Source of the DNA: Cognatiluteimonas telluris
GTDB taxonomy: Bacteria; Pseudomonadota; Gammaproteobacteria; Xanthomonadales; Xanthomonadaceae
Assembly: GCF_011320095.1 (NCBI RefSeq)
Contig: NZ_JAANOY010000015.1
Coordinates: 1-59,083 of the forward strand
DNA: 59,083 bases
Direction: 5' to 3'
Shown: positions 44,070 to 53,157 of the stretch, one piece after another
Position numbering within the stretch: position 1 is the stretch's first letter
How the letters are laid out: every line of letters begins with the position of its first letter
Made by a program: the position numbers and the translations under genes
The notes under the pieces: model-generated
Told to the model about the DNA's origin: nothing
The model's database searches: none
Seen by the model: the letters and a program-made list of their open reading frames with translations, nothing else

Positions 44070-44959
44070 CCATCAAGGCGGCCGCCGCCCTCGCCGGACT
44101 GAGCACGGAGACCCTGCGCGCCTGGGAGCGCCGGCACGGCGCGATCCACCCGATCCGCGACGCGCAGGGACGCCGGCTGTACGACGCTCCGACCGTCGAA
44201 CGCCTTTCGAGGCTCCATCGCCTGACCGACCGCGGCCACCCGATACGCGACCTGGCCGCGCTCGACGACGCCGCCCTCGACCGCCTGCTGGACGACAGCC
44301 GGCAAACGGCTTACGGCGGGGTGGAGTCGCTGCCTTCGCAGATGCTCGACGCGATCGCCGACTACCGCGTCGATGTCTTCGACCGGGATCTCTCGGTGGC
44401 GATCGCCACCCTGCCCATGCCGGTGCTCATGGCGCGCGTCATCCGGCCACTGCTGCAGGAAGTGGGGTTGCGTTGGGCCGATGGCCGGCTCGCCGTCGCG
44501 CAGGAACGGCTGGTCAGCAGCCTGATGCGCATGCGCCTGCTGACGGTGCTCAGCCCGCCGCCTCGCGAGCAACGACCACGCGTGCTGTTCGCGACGCTGC
44601 CCGGCGAGCGCCACGAGTTGGGATTGATCGGCGCCGCGCTGCAGGTGCATGAAGCAGGCCTGCCCGTCCTCTACCTGGGCACCGAGCTGCCGGCAATGGA
44701 GATCGCACGCGTCGCCGCCCGACTGGATGTCCTGGGCGTCGCATTGAGTTCGGTCGACCCATCGCAGGCTGCGCCGGCGTTGGCCGATCTGCGTGAACTG
44801 CAGGCGGCATTGGCGCCGGGCGTGCCGGTCTGGCTTGGCGGCGCGAACGCACGGTACCTGGACGAGGAACTGGCGTCAGCCCGGATCCGGTCGGTGGAAG
44901 ACCCGCAGGCCATGCTCAGGAGCCTGCGCGCGCTCGCCAGGCAGCGTGCGGGTGGCTGA
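44063..44959 (+). CDS. CarH/LitR-like MerR regulator with B12-binding domain, altered cobalamin pocket
   Basis: 298 residues. MerR DNA-binding domain at 1-70 (MYPIKAAAALAGLSTETLRAWERRHG), helical cobalamin-binding domain ~85-165 with the capping Trp138 in LRWADGRLAVAQERLVSS, and a Rossmann B12 domain with ERHELGLIGAALQ (lower-axial His184) and LYLGTELP. CarH proteins bind adenosylcobalamin in the dark and repress; light breaks the Co-C bond. In the canonical motif W-x9-EH, the His caps the photoproduct; here it is ER (Arg149). The ATG at 44063 is the family start; one at 44048 overlaps an operator site. Confidence 0.9.
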   Translation: MYPIKAAAALAGLSTETLRAWERRHGAIHPIRDAQGRRLYDAPTVERLSRLHRLTDRGHPIRDLAALDDAALDRLLDDSRQTAYGGVESLPSQMLDAIADYRVDVFDRDLSVAIATLPMPVLMARVIRPLLQEVGLRWADGRLAVAQERLVSSLMRMRLLTVLSPPPREQRPRVLFATLPGERHELGLIGAALQVHEAGLPVLYLGTELPAMEIARVAARLDVLGVALSSVDPSQAAPALADLRELQAALAPGVPVWLGGANARYLDEELASARIRSVEDPQAMLRSLRALARQRAGG

Positions 44960-45065
44960 CACGCGGCTACGGTGAATGCCGGCGCCAGCGAACTGCAGAC
45001 GCGTGCGGATTTGCTGACGCCTGCGACGGGCGCCGCGACCGCGCGCGGAACGCCCTGGCCCAGGC

Positions 45066-45494
45066 CTAGTGCGAGCGCCCCGGCTCGGAGACCTGCTTGA
45101 CGACCTCCGCCGTCTTGCCGTCGCGACCGGCGAGCGCGATGTCGGCCTGGGCGACGATGCCCGCGACCTTGCCCTGGTCGTCGACCACCACCACGCGTCG
45201 GATCTGTTCGCGTTCCATGACCTTGGCCACGTCGTCGAGGCTGCACTGGTCGGACACGGTCGTCGCCGGCGCCGTCATGTAATCGCCGGCGGTCGCGCTT
45301 GCCGGATCGCCGCCTTCGGCCACCATGCGCATCGCGATGTCGCGATCGGTGATCACGCCCAGCGGCTGGCGGTCCTGGCCCACCACGGGAATCTGTCCAC
45401 AGTCGTTCTGTTTCATCATCTGCGCCACCTGGCGCAAGGTCGCGTCGGGCGTGCAGGTGGCGGGGTTGGCGGTCATCACCGAGCGGATATCCAT
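45066..45494 (-). CDS. CBS-domain protein (tandem CBS pair)
   Basis: 142 residues, two CBS repeats. MDIRSVMTANPATCTPDATL to GVITDRDIAMRM is the first; DYMTAPATTVSDQCSLDDVA to GIVAQADIAL is the second. Such pairs bind adenine nucleotides and sense energy or redox state. No effector domain, so it would act on a partner. It is convergent with the merR gene and divergent from dcp copy 2. Confidence 0.93.
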   Translation of the reverse strand: MDIRSVMTANPATCTPDATLRQVAQMMKQNDCGQIPVVGQDRQPLGVITDRDIAMRMVAEGGDPASATAGDYMTAPATTVSDQCSLDDVAKVMEREQIRRVVVVDDQGKVAGIVAQADIALAGRDGKTAEVVKQVSEPGRSH

Positions 45495-45684
45495 GGCGGC
45501 TCCTGGTTGCGGGCGAACGCTCACCCTGCCGCAACCGCGGTGGGTACAGAGTGAATCGCACGCCGCGGCCCTCCCTGGGCATGGACGCTGCCGGACCTGG
45601 AACACAGCGACCGTGCCTTTCGCCATAGGCCAGCCGCGCATGCCATCGGCTAGGCTGCCTGTTCAACCCTGAAGGGATGTCCCG

Positions 45685-47895
45685 ATGAAGCACCCGCTTG
45701 CCCTGGCGCTTGCGCTGGCCCTGGCCGCCGCCCCCGCCTTCGCCTCAGCCGCAGATGCCCCCGTGAACCAATCGCAGACCCAAGCCAACCCGTTCTTCGC
45801 CGACAGCCCGCTGCCGCTGCATTACCCGCAGTTCGACAAGATCCACGACAGCGACTTCGCGCCCGCGTTCGACCGCGGCATGGCCGAGCAGCTCAAGGAA
45901 GTCGAAGCGATCGCCAACGACCCGGCGGCGCCGACCTTCGACAACACCATCATCCCGCTGGAGAAATCCGGCCGCACGCTGACCCGCGCGGCGACGGTGT
46001 TCTTCAACCTCGTCGGTGCCGATACCAATCCGACCCGCGACAAGATCGAGGCCGCGTATTCGGCGAAGTTCGCCGCGCACCGCGATGCGATCAACCTCAA
46101 CCCGAAGCTGTTCGCGCGGATCAAGGCGCTGTACGACGGGCGCGCGACGTCGGGCATGGATCCGCAGTCAACGCGCCTGGTCGAGAAGTACTACCAGGAC
46201 TTCGTGCGCGCGGGCGCGCAGCTGTCGGACGCCGACAAGGTCAAGCTCAAGGCGATGAATGCCCAGCTCGCCGACCTCGGCACGAAGTTCAGCCAGAACG
46301 TGCTGGCCGAGGTCAACGATTCGGCGATCGTGCTGGACACCCGCGAGCAGCTCGCGGGCCTGACCGACGCGCAGATCGATGCCGCCGCGGCCGAAGCCAA
46401 GAAACGCGGCCTGGAAGGCAAGTACGTCATCACCCTGCAGAACACCACCGGCCAGCCGCCGGAAACCTTCCTGCAGGATCGCGCGGTGCGCGAAAAGCTC
46501 TACCGCGCTTCGATCGCGCGCGGCAGCCGCGGCAACCAGTACGACAACACCGGCATCGTCTCGCAGGTGATGTCGCTGCGCGCCGAGAAGGCGAAGCTGC
46601 TGGGCTACCCGAACTACGCCGCCTACAGCCTCGAAGACCAGACGGCGCAGACCCCGGAAGCCGTCAATGCCATGCTCGGCAAGCTCGCGCCACCCGCGGT
46701 CGCCAATGCCAAGCGCGAAGCGGCCGACATGCAGGCGCTGATCGACAAGGAGCAGGCCGCCAAGGGCCAGCCGACGTTCAAGCTCGAGCCGTGGGACTGG
46801 GCGTACTACGCCGAGAAGGTGCGCCAGCAGCGCTACGACTTCGACGAGACCCAGCTCAAGCCCTACCTTGAACTCGACAACGTGCAGCAGAACGGCGTCT
46901 TCTACGCCGCCAACCAGCTGTACGGGCTGACGTTCAAGGAGCGCCACGACCTGCCGGTGTACGAGCCGGACGTGCGCGTGTTCGACGTCTTCGACAAGGA
47001 CGGCAAGCAGCTGGCGATCTTCATCTCCGACATGTACGCGCGCCCGTCCAAGCAGGGCGGCGCGTGGATGAATTCCTATGTCGACCAGTCGGCGCTGACC
47101 GGCTTCCTGCCGGTGGTCGCCAACCATCTCAACATCCCCAAGCCCGCCGCCGGGCAGCCGACGCTGCTGACCTGGGACGAGGCGACGACGATGTTCCATG
47201 AATTCGGGCATGCGCTGCACGGCATGTTCTCGAACGTGGAGTACCCCTACTTCAGCGGTACCAGCGTGCCGCGCGACTTCGTCGAGTATCCCTCGCAGGT
47301 CAACGAGATGTGGGCCGACTGGCCGCAGGTGCTCGAGCACTACGCCAAGCATTACAAGACCGGCGCGCCGATCCCCAAGGACCTGCTGGACAAGGTCATC
47401 GCCTCGCAGAAATTCAACCAGGGCTTCACCACCACCGAGTACCTCGGCGCGGCGATGCTCGACCAGAGCTGGCACCAGCTGACCCCCGGCCAGGTGCCTG
47501 ATGCGGCGGGCGTGATGCCGTTCGAAGCCGCCGCGCTGAAAAAGGACGGCGTGGACTTCTACGCCGTCCCCCCGCGTTACCGCACGCCCTACTTCAGCCA
47601 CATCATGGGCGGCTACGCGGCCGGCTACTACGCCTACATCTGGTCGGAAGTGCTGGTGGCCGACAGCGTGGAATGGTTCAAGCAGAACGGCGGCCTGACG
47701 CGCGCCAATGGCGACCACTTCCGCGACACGCTGCTGTCGCAGGGCGGCAGCCAGGATGCGATGAAGATCTTCAAGGACTACACCGGCCGCGAACCGTACA
47801 TCGAACCGCTGCTGGTGCGTCGCGGACTGACTACCGGCACCGACGATTCGACGAAGCCGGATTCGCAGCCAAACGAGACGCCGCCGAAGCAGTAA
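45685..47895 (+). CDS. dcp: Exported M3 family oligopeptidase (Dcp type), copy 2
   Basis: 736 residues. Signal peptide MKHPLALALALALAAAPAFA, zinc site TTMFHEFGHALHGMF (His505), third ligand in DFVEYPSQVNEMW, and the substrate-binding YAVPPRYRTPYFSHIMGGYAAGYYAY. It is collinear with copy 1 from end to end, though diverged throughout. GAAGGGATG supplies a ribosome-binding site just before the ATG. Differences in the substrate region (for example FSHIMGG versus FLHIWGNG) suggest different preferences. Confidence 0.93.
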   Translation: MKHPLALALALALAAAPAFASAADAPVNQSQTQANPFFADSPLPLHYPQFDKIHDSDFAPAFDRGMAEQLKEVEAIANDPAAPTFDNTIIPLEKSGRTLTRAATVFFNLVGADTNPTRDKIEAAYSAKFAAHRDAINLNPKLFARIKALYDGRATSGMDPQSTRLVEKYYQDFVRAGAQLSDADKVKLKAMNAQLADLGTKFSQNVLAEVNDSAIVLDTREQLAGLTDAQIDAAAAEAKKRGLEGKYVITLQNTTGQPPETFLQDRAVREKLYRASIARGSRGNQYDNTGIVSQVMSLRAEKAKLLGYPNYAAYSLEDQTAQTPEAVNAMLGKLAPPAVANAKREAADMQALIDKEQAAKGQPTFKLEPWDWAYYAEKVRQQRYDFDETQLKPYLELDNVQQNGVFYAANQLYGLTFKERHDLPVYEPDVRVFDVFDKDGKQLAIFISDMYARPSKQGGAWMNSYVDQSALTGFLPVVANHLNIPKPAAGQPTLLTWDEATTMFHEFGHALHGMFSNVEYPYFSGTSVPRDFVEYPSQVNEMWADWPQVLEHYAKHYKTGAPIPKDLLDKVIASQKFNQGFTTTEYLGAAMLDQSWHQLTPGQVPDAAGVMPFEAAALKKDGVDFYAVPPRYRTPYFSHIMGGYAAGYYAYIWSEVLVADSVEWFKQNGGLTRANGDHFRDTLLSQGGSQDAMKIFKDYTGREPYIEPLLVRRGLTTGTDDSTKPDSQPNETPPKQ

Positions 47896-47910
47896 TCGGC
47901 AATGCACGAG

Positions 47911-47940
47911 AAAAGCCACCGGAATCCGGTGGCTTTTTTT
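47911..47940. terminator. Bidirectional terminator between dcp copy 2 and the LigD polymerase gene
   Basis: AAAAGCCACCGG, AAT, CCGGTGGCTTTT and further T: a 12-bp perfect stem with a long T run. Confidence 0.95.
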
Positions 47941-47950
47941 TGCGCGCCCG

Positions 47951-48871
47951 TCAGGCGGGGAGCGCCACGAGCTTCTGTCGCACCGCTTTCGTCCAACCCA
48001 TCCATGGGTCGCCACGCTGGCTCGCGGCACGGCGCAATGCGCGTGGCAGCGGATAGTCGTGGCCGGACAGCGTGCGGCCCAGTTCGCTCCACGCCAGCGG
48101 CATCGCCACGCCCGCTTCGGGACGCGCGCGCAACGACCAGCTGGCGACGCTGGTGGCGCCGCGGCTGTTGCGCAGCCAGTCGATGAAGATCACGCCCTCG
48201 CGCTTGGCTTTGGACGCCGTGGCGACGTAGCGCTCGGGCGCCTGCTCCACCATGCGATCGGCGAAACGCTCGCAGAAGGCCTTGGCCTCCGCCCAATCGG
48301 GACCCGGCCGGATCGGCAGCACGACGTGCAGGCCCTTGCCACCGGACAGTCGCGCGAAGCTTTCCATCCCCAGCGAGGCGAGTCGCGCACGGATCTCGCG
48401 GCCCGCGGCGATGATCGTCTTCCAGTCGACGCCTTCGCCTGGATCCAGGTCGAAGACCAGCCGGTCCGGCCGCTCGACGTCGTCGATGCGCGCGCCCCAG
48501 GGATGCAACTCAAGCACGTTCATCTGCACCAGGTTGAGCACGCCTTCGTCGACATAGAGGTAATCCTCCTCGCCGCCGTCCTTCTCCCGGATCGGGATCG
48601 CACGTACGCTTGCGCCCAGCTTCGCGGCGTGGTGCTTCTGGAAGAAGCACTTGCCGATGCCATCCGGGCAGCGCACGACCGACAGCGGTCGGTCCACCAG
48701 TTCAGGCAGCAGCTTCGAAGCGACCGCGCGATAGTAGGCGGCGACCTGCTGCTTGGTGATGCCAAGTTCGGGGTACACCACCCGATCCGGGCTGCTGATC
48801 CGGGTGGCCGGCTCCCGCCGGCGCCCGCGGACCCGGCCTGCCGAGGTCTGGGTCGTTGTCGTCGTGCGCAT
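47951..48871 (-). CDS. Standalone LigD-type polymerase/primase domain (NHEJ)
   Basis: 306 residues, the size of the polymerase domain alone. Family landmarks: RISSPDRVVYPELGITKQQVAAYY, catalytic LVFDLDPGEGVDW (DxD), LSGGKGLHVVLP, and the basic end IFIDWLRNSRGATSVASWSLRARPEAGV (broken here only by length). Such enzymes fill gaps and add ribonucleotides at double-strand breaks. The usual LigD also has ligase and phosphoesterase domains; neither is here, so a separate ligase gene is expected elsewhere. It starts six bases after ku on the same strand. Confidence 0.92.
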   Translation of the reverse strand: MRTTTTTQTSAGRVRGRRREPATRISSPDRVVYPELGITKQQVAAYYRAVASKLLPELVDRPLSVVRCPDGIGKCFFQKHHAAKLGASVRAIPIREKDGGEEDYLYVDEGVLNLVQMNVLELHPWGARIDDVERPDRLVFDLDPGEGVDWKTIIAAGREIRARLASLGMESFARLSGGKGLHVVLPIRPGPDWAEAKAFCERFADRMVEQAPERYVATASKAKREGVIFIDWLRNSRGATSVASWSLRARPEAGVAMPLAWSELGRTLSGHDYPLPRALRRAASQRGDPWMGWTKAVRQKLVALPA

Positions 48872-48877
48872 CTCCGG

Positions 48878-49801
48878 TCAGGCCGACTTGCGGCGCGCGG
48901 TCTTCGCCGCCGATTTCTTGGCCGGCGCCTTCGCAGCCTTGCGCGCCGGCTTTTTGGCAGCCTTGGAAGAGGCTTCCGTCGCCTTCTTCTTCGCCGGCGT
49001 GCGCTTGTTGCGCTCGATGCTCTGCTGCAGCAGCGACATGAAGTCGACGACGTTGGTCGCCGCGCCCTCGCCCGCCTCGTGCTCTTCTTCGTGGCGCTTG
49101 ACGACGCCGTGCGCTTCCATCCGCTCCTTGATCACCTTCTGCAGGCGCTCGCGGAATTCGTCCTGGTAGTCACCGGGCTTCCACTTCGTCGACATGGTTT
49201 CGATCAGCTGCTCGGAAAACTCCAGTTCCTTTGGCGTGATCCGGTAATCGGCACGGTCGCCTTCGGGAATGTTGTATTCGTTGACGTCGACCAGTTCCTG
49301 CGGGTAGCGCATCATCATCAGCAGCAGCGCATGCCCCTGCGGCATCACCGCGCACAGGCTCTCGCGGGTGCGGATGACGACGCGCGCGACGCCGATCTTG
49401 CCGGTTTTCTGCAGCGCCTCGCGCAGCAGCACGTACCCCTTCTCGGCCTTCTTGGCTGGCACCAGCACGTAGGGTTTCTCGAAATACTGTGGGCCGATGG
49501 CATCGGCATCGATGAAGCCTTCGACCTCGATCGCATCATGGCTTTCCGGGGCGGCGGACTTGATGTCCTCCGGCTCGAGCACGACATAACTGCCCTTGTC
49601 GTATTCGAAGGCCTTGACGATCTCCTTCCAGGGAACCTCTTCACCGGTCTCGGCGTTGATCCGCTCGTACTTGATCGGTGCGTTGTTGCGCGCATCGAGC
49701 ATGCGGAAGGAAATGTCGGTGCGGCGCTCGCCGGACATCAGCGAGACCGGGATGTTGAGCAGCCCGAACGACAGCGTTCCTGACCAGACTGGACGTGCCA
49801 T
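48878..49801 (-). CDS. ku: Ku DNA end-binding protein with lysine-rich tail
   Basis: 307 residues. Ku core MARPVWSGTLSFGLLNIPV, EVPWKEIVKAFEYDKGSYVVL, GKIGVARVVIRTRESL, ELVDVNEYNIPEGD, then the clamp region. From ~255 a tail of Lys/Ala repeats (KKATEASSKAAKKPARKAAK and on) follows; such tails help Ku move along DNA. It binds DNA ends and recruits the LigD polymerase encoded next to it. The ATG at 49801 is the family start. Confidence 0.95.
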   Translation of the reverse strand: MARPVWSGTLSFGLLNIPVSLMSGERRTDISFRMLDARNNAPIKYERINAETGEEVPWKEIVKAFEYDKGSYVVLEPEDIKSAAPESHDAIEVEGFIDADAIGPQYFEKPYVLVPAKKAEKGYVLLREALQKTGKIGVARVVIRTRESLCAVMPQGHALLLMMMRYPQELVDVNEYNIPEGDRADYRITPKELEFSEQLIETMSTKWKPGDYQDEFRERLQKVIKERMEAHGVVKRHEEEHEAGEGAATNVVDFMSLLQQSIERNKRTPAKKKATEASSKAAKKPARKAAKAPAKKSAAKTARRKSA

Positions 49802-49971
49802 GGCGATCCTCCGTGGGCCGTGCCGAGCGCATCGGCAGGTCGCGGCCGCGCCGCGACTCGCGTTCATGCGAGCCCATGAGTATCGCGGTCAGGCGTGACG
49901 CGGCCGTGGAGTCCACCAAACGGCAACGCCGCCTTTCGGCGGCGCTGCAGGGATGACGCGGACAGGGACCG

Positions 49972-50247
49972 TCAGGCGGCCTTGAACACCGGTGCGTCGT
50001 CGCACAGATGGCCTTCGCGCTCGAGCTTGGCGACCTGCCAGGCCGCGTGCGCCTCGCGGCGGACGTCGGACCACTTCAGCGGCGAGGTGCCGCGGACGGC
50101 ATGCCATTCGCCGGCGACCTGGGTTTCGATGGCCGCCCACGGCGCACCGGGGTACATGCCGGTCGCCACTTCGCCAAGGATGCGCGCGCGGGTCCGGCCC
50201 TCGTCGAAACAGTGGGGTTCTTGGCTGGAGTGCAGGTGGATCACCAT
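49972..50247 (-). CDS. Small conserved-looking hypothetical protein
   Basis: 91 residues, soluble: MVIHLHSSQEPHCFDEGRTR at the start and WSDVRREAHAAWQVAKLERE near the end, so a DNA- or protein-binding helix is possible. GGAGCTCCACGATGG gives a ribosome-binding site before the ATG at 50247. I do not recognise a family. A hairpin at 49927-49944 (CGCCGCC/GGCGGCG) lies just beyond its stop and may terminate it. Confidence 0.6.
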   Translation of the reverse strand: MVIHLHSSQEPHCFDEGRTRARILGEVATGMYPGAPWAAIETQVAGEWHAVRGTSPLKWSDVRREAHAAWQVAKLEREGHLCDDAPVFKAA

Positions 50248-50352
50248 CGTGGAGCTCCGGGTTCGCGAAGCGCCATTTACACAGCCGGGGTGTTGCCCCG
50301 ATGTGAAAGCGGCGGCAAGACGCCGGCCCCGCGCATTCATCCCACGCCCCGC

Positions 50353-51495
50353 TCAGCGGACCGACGCGTAGCCGCCCGGCACCCCGCGCGGGGACAGCAC
50401 CAGCTGCCAGAGCTGGGCACGGCGGGTGCGGAACACCGCCATCGAGGCGCACAGGTAGAAGCGCCACATGCGCCGGAATCGCTCGTCGTAATCGGGCAAC
50501 TCGCCCCACGCGGCTTCGATGTTGTCGCGCCAGGCCTGCAGGGTGCGGTCGTAGTCCACGCCGAACCCGTGCCAGTCCTCGATCACGAACCGGCCTTCGA
50601 CCGCGCGCGCGATCTGCGCCGCCGATGGCAGCATCGAGTTGGGGAAAATGTAACGGCCGATCCACGGATCGGTGTGCGTCACCGATCGGTTGCTGCCGAT
50701 GCAGTGCAGCAGGAACAGGCCACCGCCGGTCGCAGGATCGTCGACCAGGCAGCGCCGGGCGACATCGAAGAACGTGTCGTAGTTGCGCACGCCGACGTGC
50801 TCGAACATGCCGATCGAGAACACGCGGTCGAAGCGGCTGTCGGCCGACAAACCATCCAGCTCGCGGTAATCCTGCAGGCGGATGTCGATCGGCAATCCGT
50901 CGCACAGCCTGCGTGCGTACCTGGCCTGCGCGCGCGAGATGGTGACGCCCACGCCGGTGATGCCGTAGCGCTGCGCCGCGTACTGCAGCGCCTCGCCCCA
51001 GCCGCAGCCGATGTCGAGCACGCGCATGCCCGGGCGCAGGCCGAGCTTGCGGCAGACCAGGTCAAGCTTGGCTTCCTGCGCGGCGTCCAGGTCATCGGCC
51101 TGTCGCCAATAGGCGCAGCTGTACACCAGGCGACGGCCGAGCATGCGCTGGAACAGGTCGTTGCCGATGTCGTAGTGGCGCTTGCCGACGACGCGTGCGC
51201 GGCGCGCCGTCTGCAGATTGAGCAGCCAGGCGCGCAGGTCGTCCAGCAACGACAGCCACCCGGGCACGCGCTTGTCCAGCCGCGCGCCGATCAGCCGCGT
51301 GAGCAGGCCATCGAGGGAGTCCACGTCCCACCAGCCTTCCATGTACGACTCGCCCAGGCCGAGCGAACCCTGCGACAGCACGCGTGCATGGAAGCGCTCG
51401 TCGTGGATGCGCGGGTCCCAGGGATCCGCCCCTCCGGGATGCACGCCTGCCAGTTCAAACAGCCCCAGCACGCGTTTTCGGATCAACGCCGGCAT
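50353..51495 (-). CDS. cfa: Cyclopropane-fatty-acyl-phospholipid synthase
   Basis: 380 residues. HYDIGNDLFQRML, YSCAYWR, SAM-binding VLDIGCGWGE, GVTISRAQARYAR, FSIGMFEHVG, and the C-terminal HGFGVDYDRTLQAW...RMWRFYLCASMAVF. It methylenates cis double bonds in membrane lipids with SAM, usually in stationary phase or acid. Its start lies 16 bases after the end of the lipoprotein gene upstream. Confidence 0.95.
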   Translation of the reverse strand: MPALIRKRVLGLFELAGVHPGGADPWDPRIHDERFHARVLSQGSLGLGESYMEGWWDVDSLDGLLTRLIGARLDKRVPGWLSLLDDLRAWLLNLQTARRARVVGKRHYDIGNDLFQRMLGRRLVYSCAYWRQADDLDAAQEAKLDLVCRKLGLRPGMRVLDIGCGWGEALQYAAQRYGITGVGVTISRAQARYARRLCDGLPIDIRLQDYRELDGLSADSRFDRVFSIGMFEHVGVRNYDTFFDVARRCLVDDPATGGGLFLLHCIGSNRSVTHTDPWIGRYIFPNSMLPSAAQIARAVEGRFVIEDWHGFGVDYDRTLQAWRDNIEAAWGELPDYDERFRRMWRFYLCASMAVFRTRRAQLWQLVLSPRGVPGGYASVR

Positions 51496-51511
51496 CCCCG
51501 CGCTCCGGTGC

Positions 51512-52360
51512 TCAGCCGCCGGCGAACAGGCCGCGCCAGGCAGGCGCGATGTGCGGCAGCAACACGTCTGCGGGCAGGTCCACCGTCTGGGTGCCGTCGG
51601 CATACGGCCCGACCTGGTAGGGCGCGAAGACGAAACGCAGGGCGACGATGCGGCCGTCGGCGCCCAGCACCGGTTCGAACTGCGAGAAGTTGGCCGGATC
51701 GGGTCCGGTGCCCTCGTCTATCATGTGCCCGGCGTCGCGCATCACGTCCGCGCGCTCGGCGGGCGGTAGTGCGTCGGCGTCCACGCGTTGCGCCAGCGCC
51801 GCATGCAGCTGCACGCGCACCTGGCGCGCGATATCGGCCCAAGCCGCGCGATCGGGCACCAGGTCGGTGATCGTGAGGGCGCGATCGGCCTTCGGCAGCC
51901 AGACGAACCGCGCCACCAGCGGATTGCCGTGGGCACCGCCGGTGTAGCTGCTGCCGTCGGCGGCGATCGCGATCAGGTCTGGCGTAGCCGCCAGCTGGGT
52001 GAAGGCCAGCGACAGGTCGTAGGGCGCCGCGGGTTTCTCGTTGCCGATGCCCGCCACCGCCTGCATCAGTTCGGCACGCGCGGCATCGGCATAGCGCTGC
52101 AAGGCGCGCGCCAATCCCGGATGGCGGTTGGCGATCGGCGGATAGCTGATGCCGATCATGTAGCGCGGGTCGCGCTCGATGACGTCGTGCAGCAGTGGCG
52201 TCGCGGCGGGGCCGGCGGCGTTGGGGGAAGACGGCGTCGTTGCCGCGCGTGGCGGGGCCGCATCGCGCTTGCAGGCGGCCAGGGTCGTCGCCAGCGCGAA
52301 CGAGGCCAGCAGGCAGGACACCAGCACGCGGGCCGGCAGGTGAAGACATGGGCGAAGCAC
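51512..52360 (-). CDS. DUF3298/RsiV-like lipoprotein
   Basis: About 282 residues. Signal peptide with lipobox TLAAC; the DUF4163/DUF3298 order follows: an initial ISYPPIANRHPGL, a middle GSSYTGGAHGNPLVARFVW (the HxN block conserved in RsiV-like proteins), and the C-terminal FAPYQVGPYADGTQTVDLP. RsiV is a lysozyme-binding anti-sigma factor, but these free lipoproteins have no known role. Two GTG starts are possible (52393 and 52360). I prefer 52360 because AAAGGAA precedes it and it gives a standard signal peptide. Confidence 0.8.
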   Translation of the reverse strand: MLRPCLHLPARVLVSCLLASFALATTLAACKRDAAPPRAATTPSSPNAAGPAATPLLHDVIERDPRYMIGISYPPIANRHPGLARALQRYADAARAELMQAVAGIGNEKPAAPYDLSLAFTQLAATPDLIAIAADGSSYTGGAHGNPLVARFVWLPKADRALTITDLVPDRAAWADIARQVRVQLHAALAQRVDADALPPAERADVMRDAGHMIDEGTGPDPANFSQFEPVLGADGRIVALRFVFAPYQVGPYADGTQTVDLPADVLLPHIAPAWRGLFAGG

Positions 52361-52485
52361 GGCGGGTTCCTTTCCCGACTCGACCGCAGTCACGATAGCG
52401 AGGGCGGCGTGATGCCCGGATCACGCGGCGGCGCATGGCGCTGGAACCTGCCGTGCGCTGCGGGGCGGATCAGTTGGCGCGGCCA

Positions 52486-52512
52486 AAGAAAAACCCGGCC
52501 GAAGCCGGGTTT
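52486..52512 (-). terminator. Terminator of the cold-shock gene
   Basis: On the minus strand: AAACCCGGC, TTCG, GCCGGGTTT and further T (TTTCTTT). The loop is the stable UUCG type. Confidence 0.9.
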
Positions 52513-52570
52513 CCCGTGTTGCTGATGTACCGGCTGTATCGATGCAGCGACCCGAAGGCCGCCGCGTCAA

Positions 52571-52780
52571 TTACATGGCCTGGACTTCATCGGCCTGCAG
52601 GCCCTTCTGGCCCTGCACGACCTTGAACGACACCTTCTGGCCTTCCTGGAGCGACTTGAAGCCGCTGCCCTGGATCGAACGGAAGTGGACGAACAGGTCC
52701 GCGCCGCTTTCCGGGGTGATGAAGCCGAAGCCCTTGGCGTCGTTGAACCACTTGACGGTACCGGTCTGACGATCCGACAT
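52571..52780 (-). CDS. cspA: Cold-shock protein (CspA family)
   Basis: 69 residues: one CSD with RNP1 [11 protein letters not shown] and RNP2 DLFVHF, and the start [18 protein letters not shown] chaperone that melts structured mRNA. AAGGAG lies ten bases before the ATG. The upstream leader is not occupied by any gene and could hold the structured 5' UTR common to csp genes; TTGACC (52855-52860) with TACGCA (52831-52836), 18 bases apart, is a weak promoter candidate on the minus strand. Confidence 0.95.
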   Translation of the reverse strand: MSDRQTGTVKWFNDAKGFGFITPESGADLFVHFRSIQGSGFKSLQEGQKVSFKVVQGQKGLQADEVQAM

Positions 52781-53157
52781 TTTGAAACTCCTTGAAACGA
52801 GGTTTTGGTGTACACGGCCGCATCGTTCGATGCGTACCGGACTGTCGGCCAAGGGGTCAAACACACGAGAGCGATGTAGCGGATCGTCCGCCAGTGGTGC
52901 TTTTTTGATCAAGCCCCACCAGCGTAAAACTGGTGATCTACCGCATCGGAGCCACGATGTACCGTGATCCCGGCTTTGAACAGTGCGCGCACCATACCTT
53001 ACTTTGCCGGGCAAGTGTGAACAGGTCTGCACGGCCGCTTTCGCCGCATTGCAGCATGGCCTTGGGGCGCGTTCGGGGCCCGTCCCGGCGCCGGACGGGC
53101 GCAGGTTGCGATGGGCGCTGTATCGCGCTTTCGGGTCCGAACCCTGCTGGGCCGCGA

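Noticed and set aside
46168-48030. 620-residue minus-strand open frame
   Set aside because: Antisense to dcp copy 2; it also runs across the strong terminator at 47911.
49927-49944. Strong intrinsic terminator
   Set aside because: The CGCCGCC/GGCGGCG hairpin is real, but no T run follows on either strand, so I mention it only as a possible terminator.
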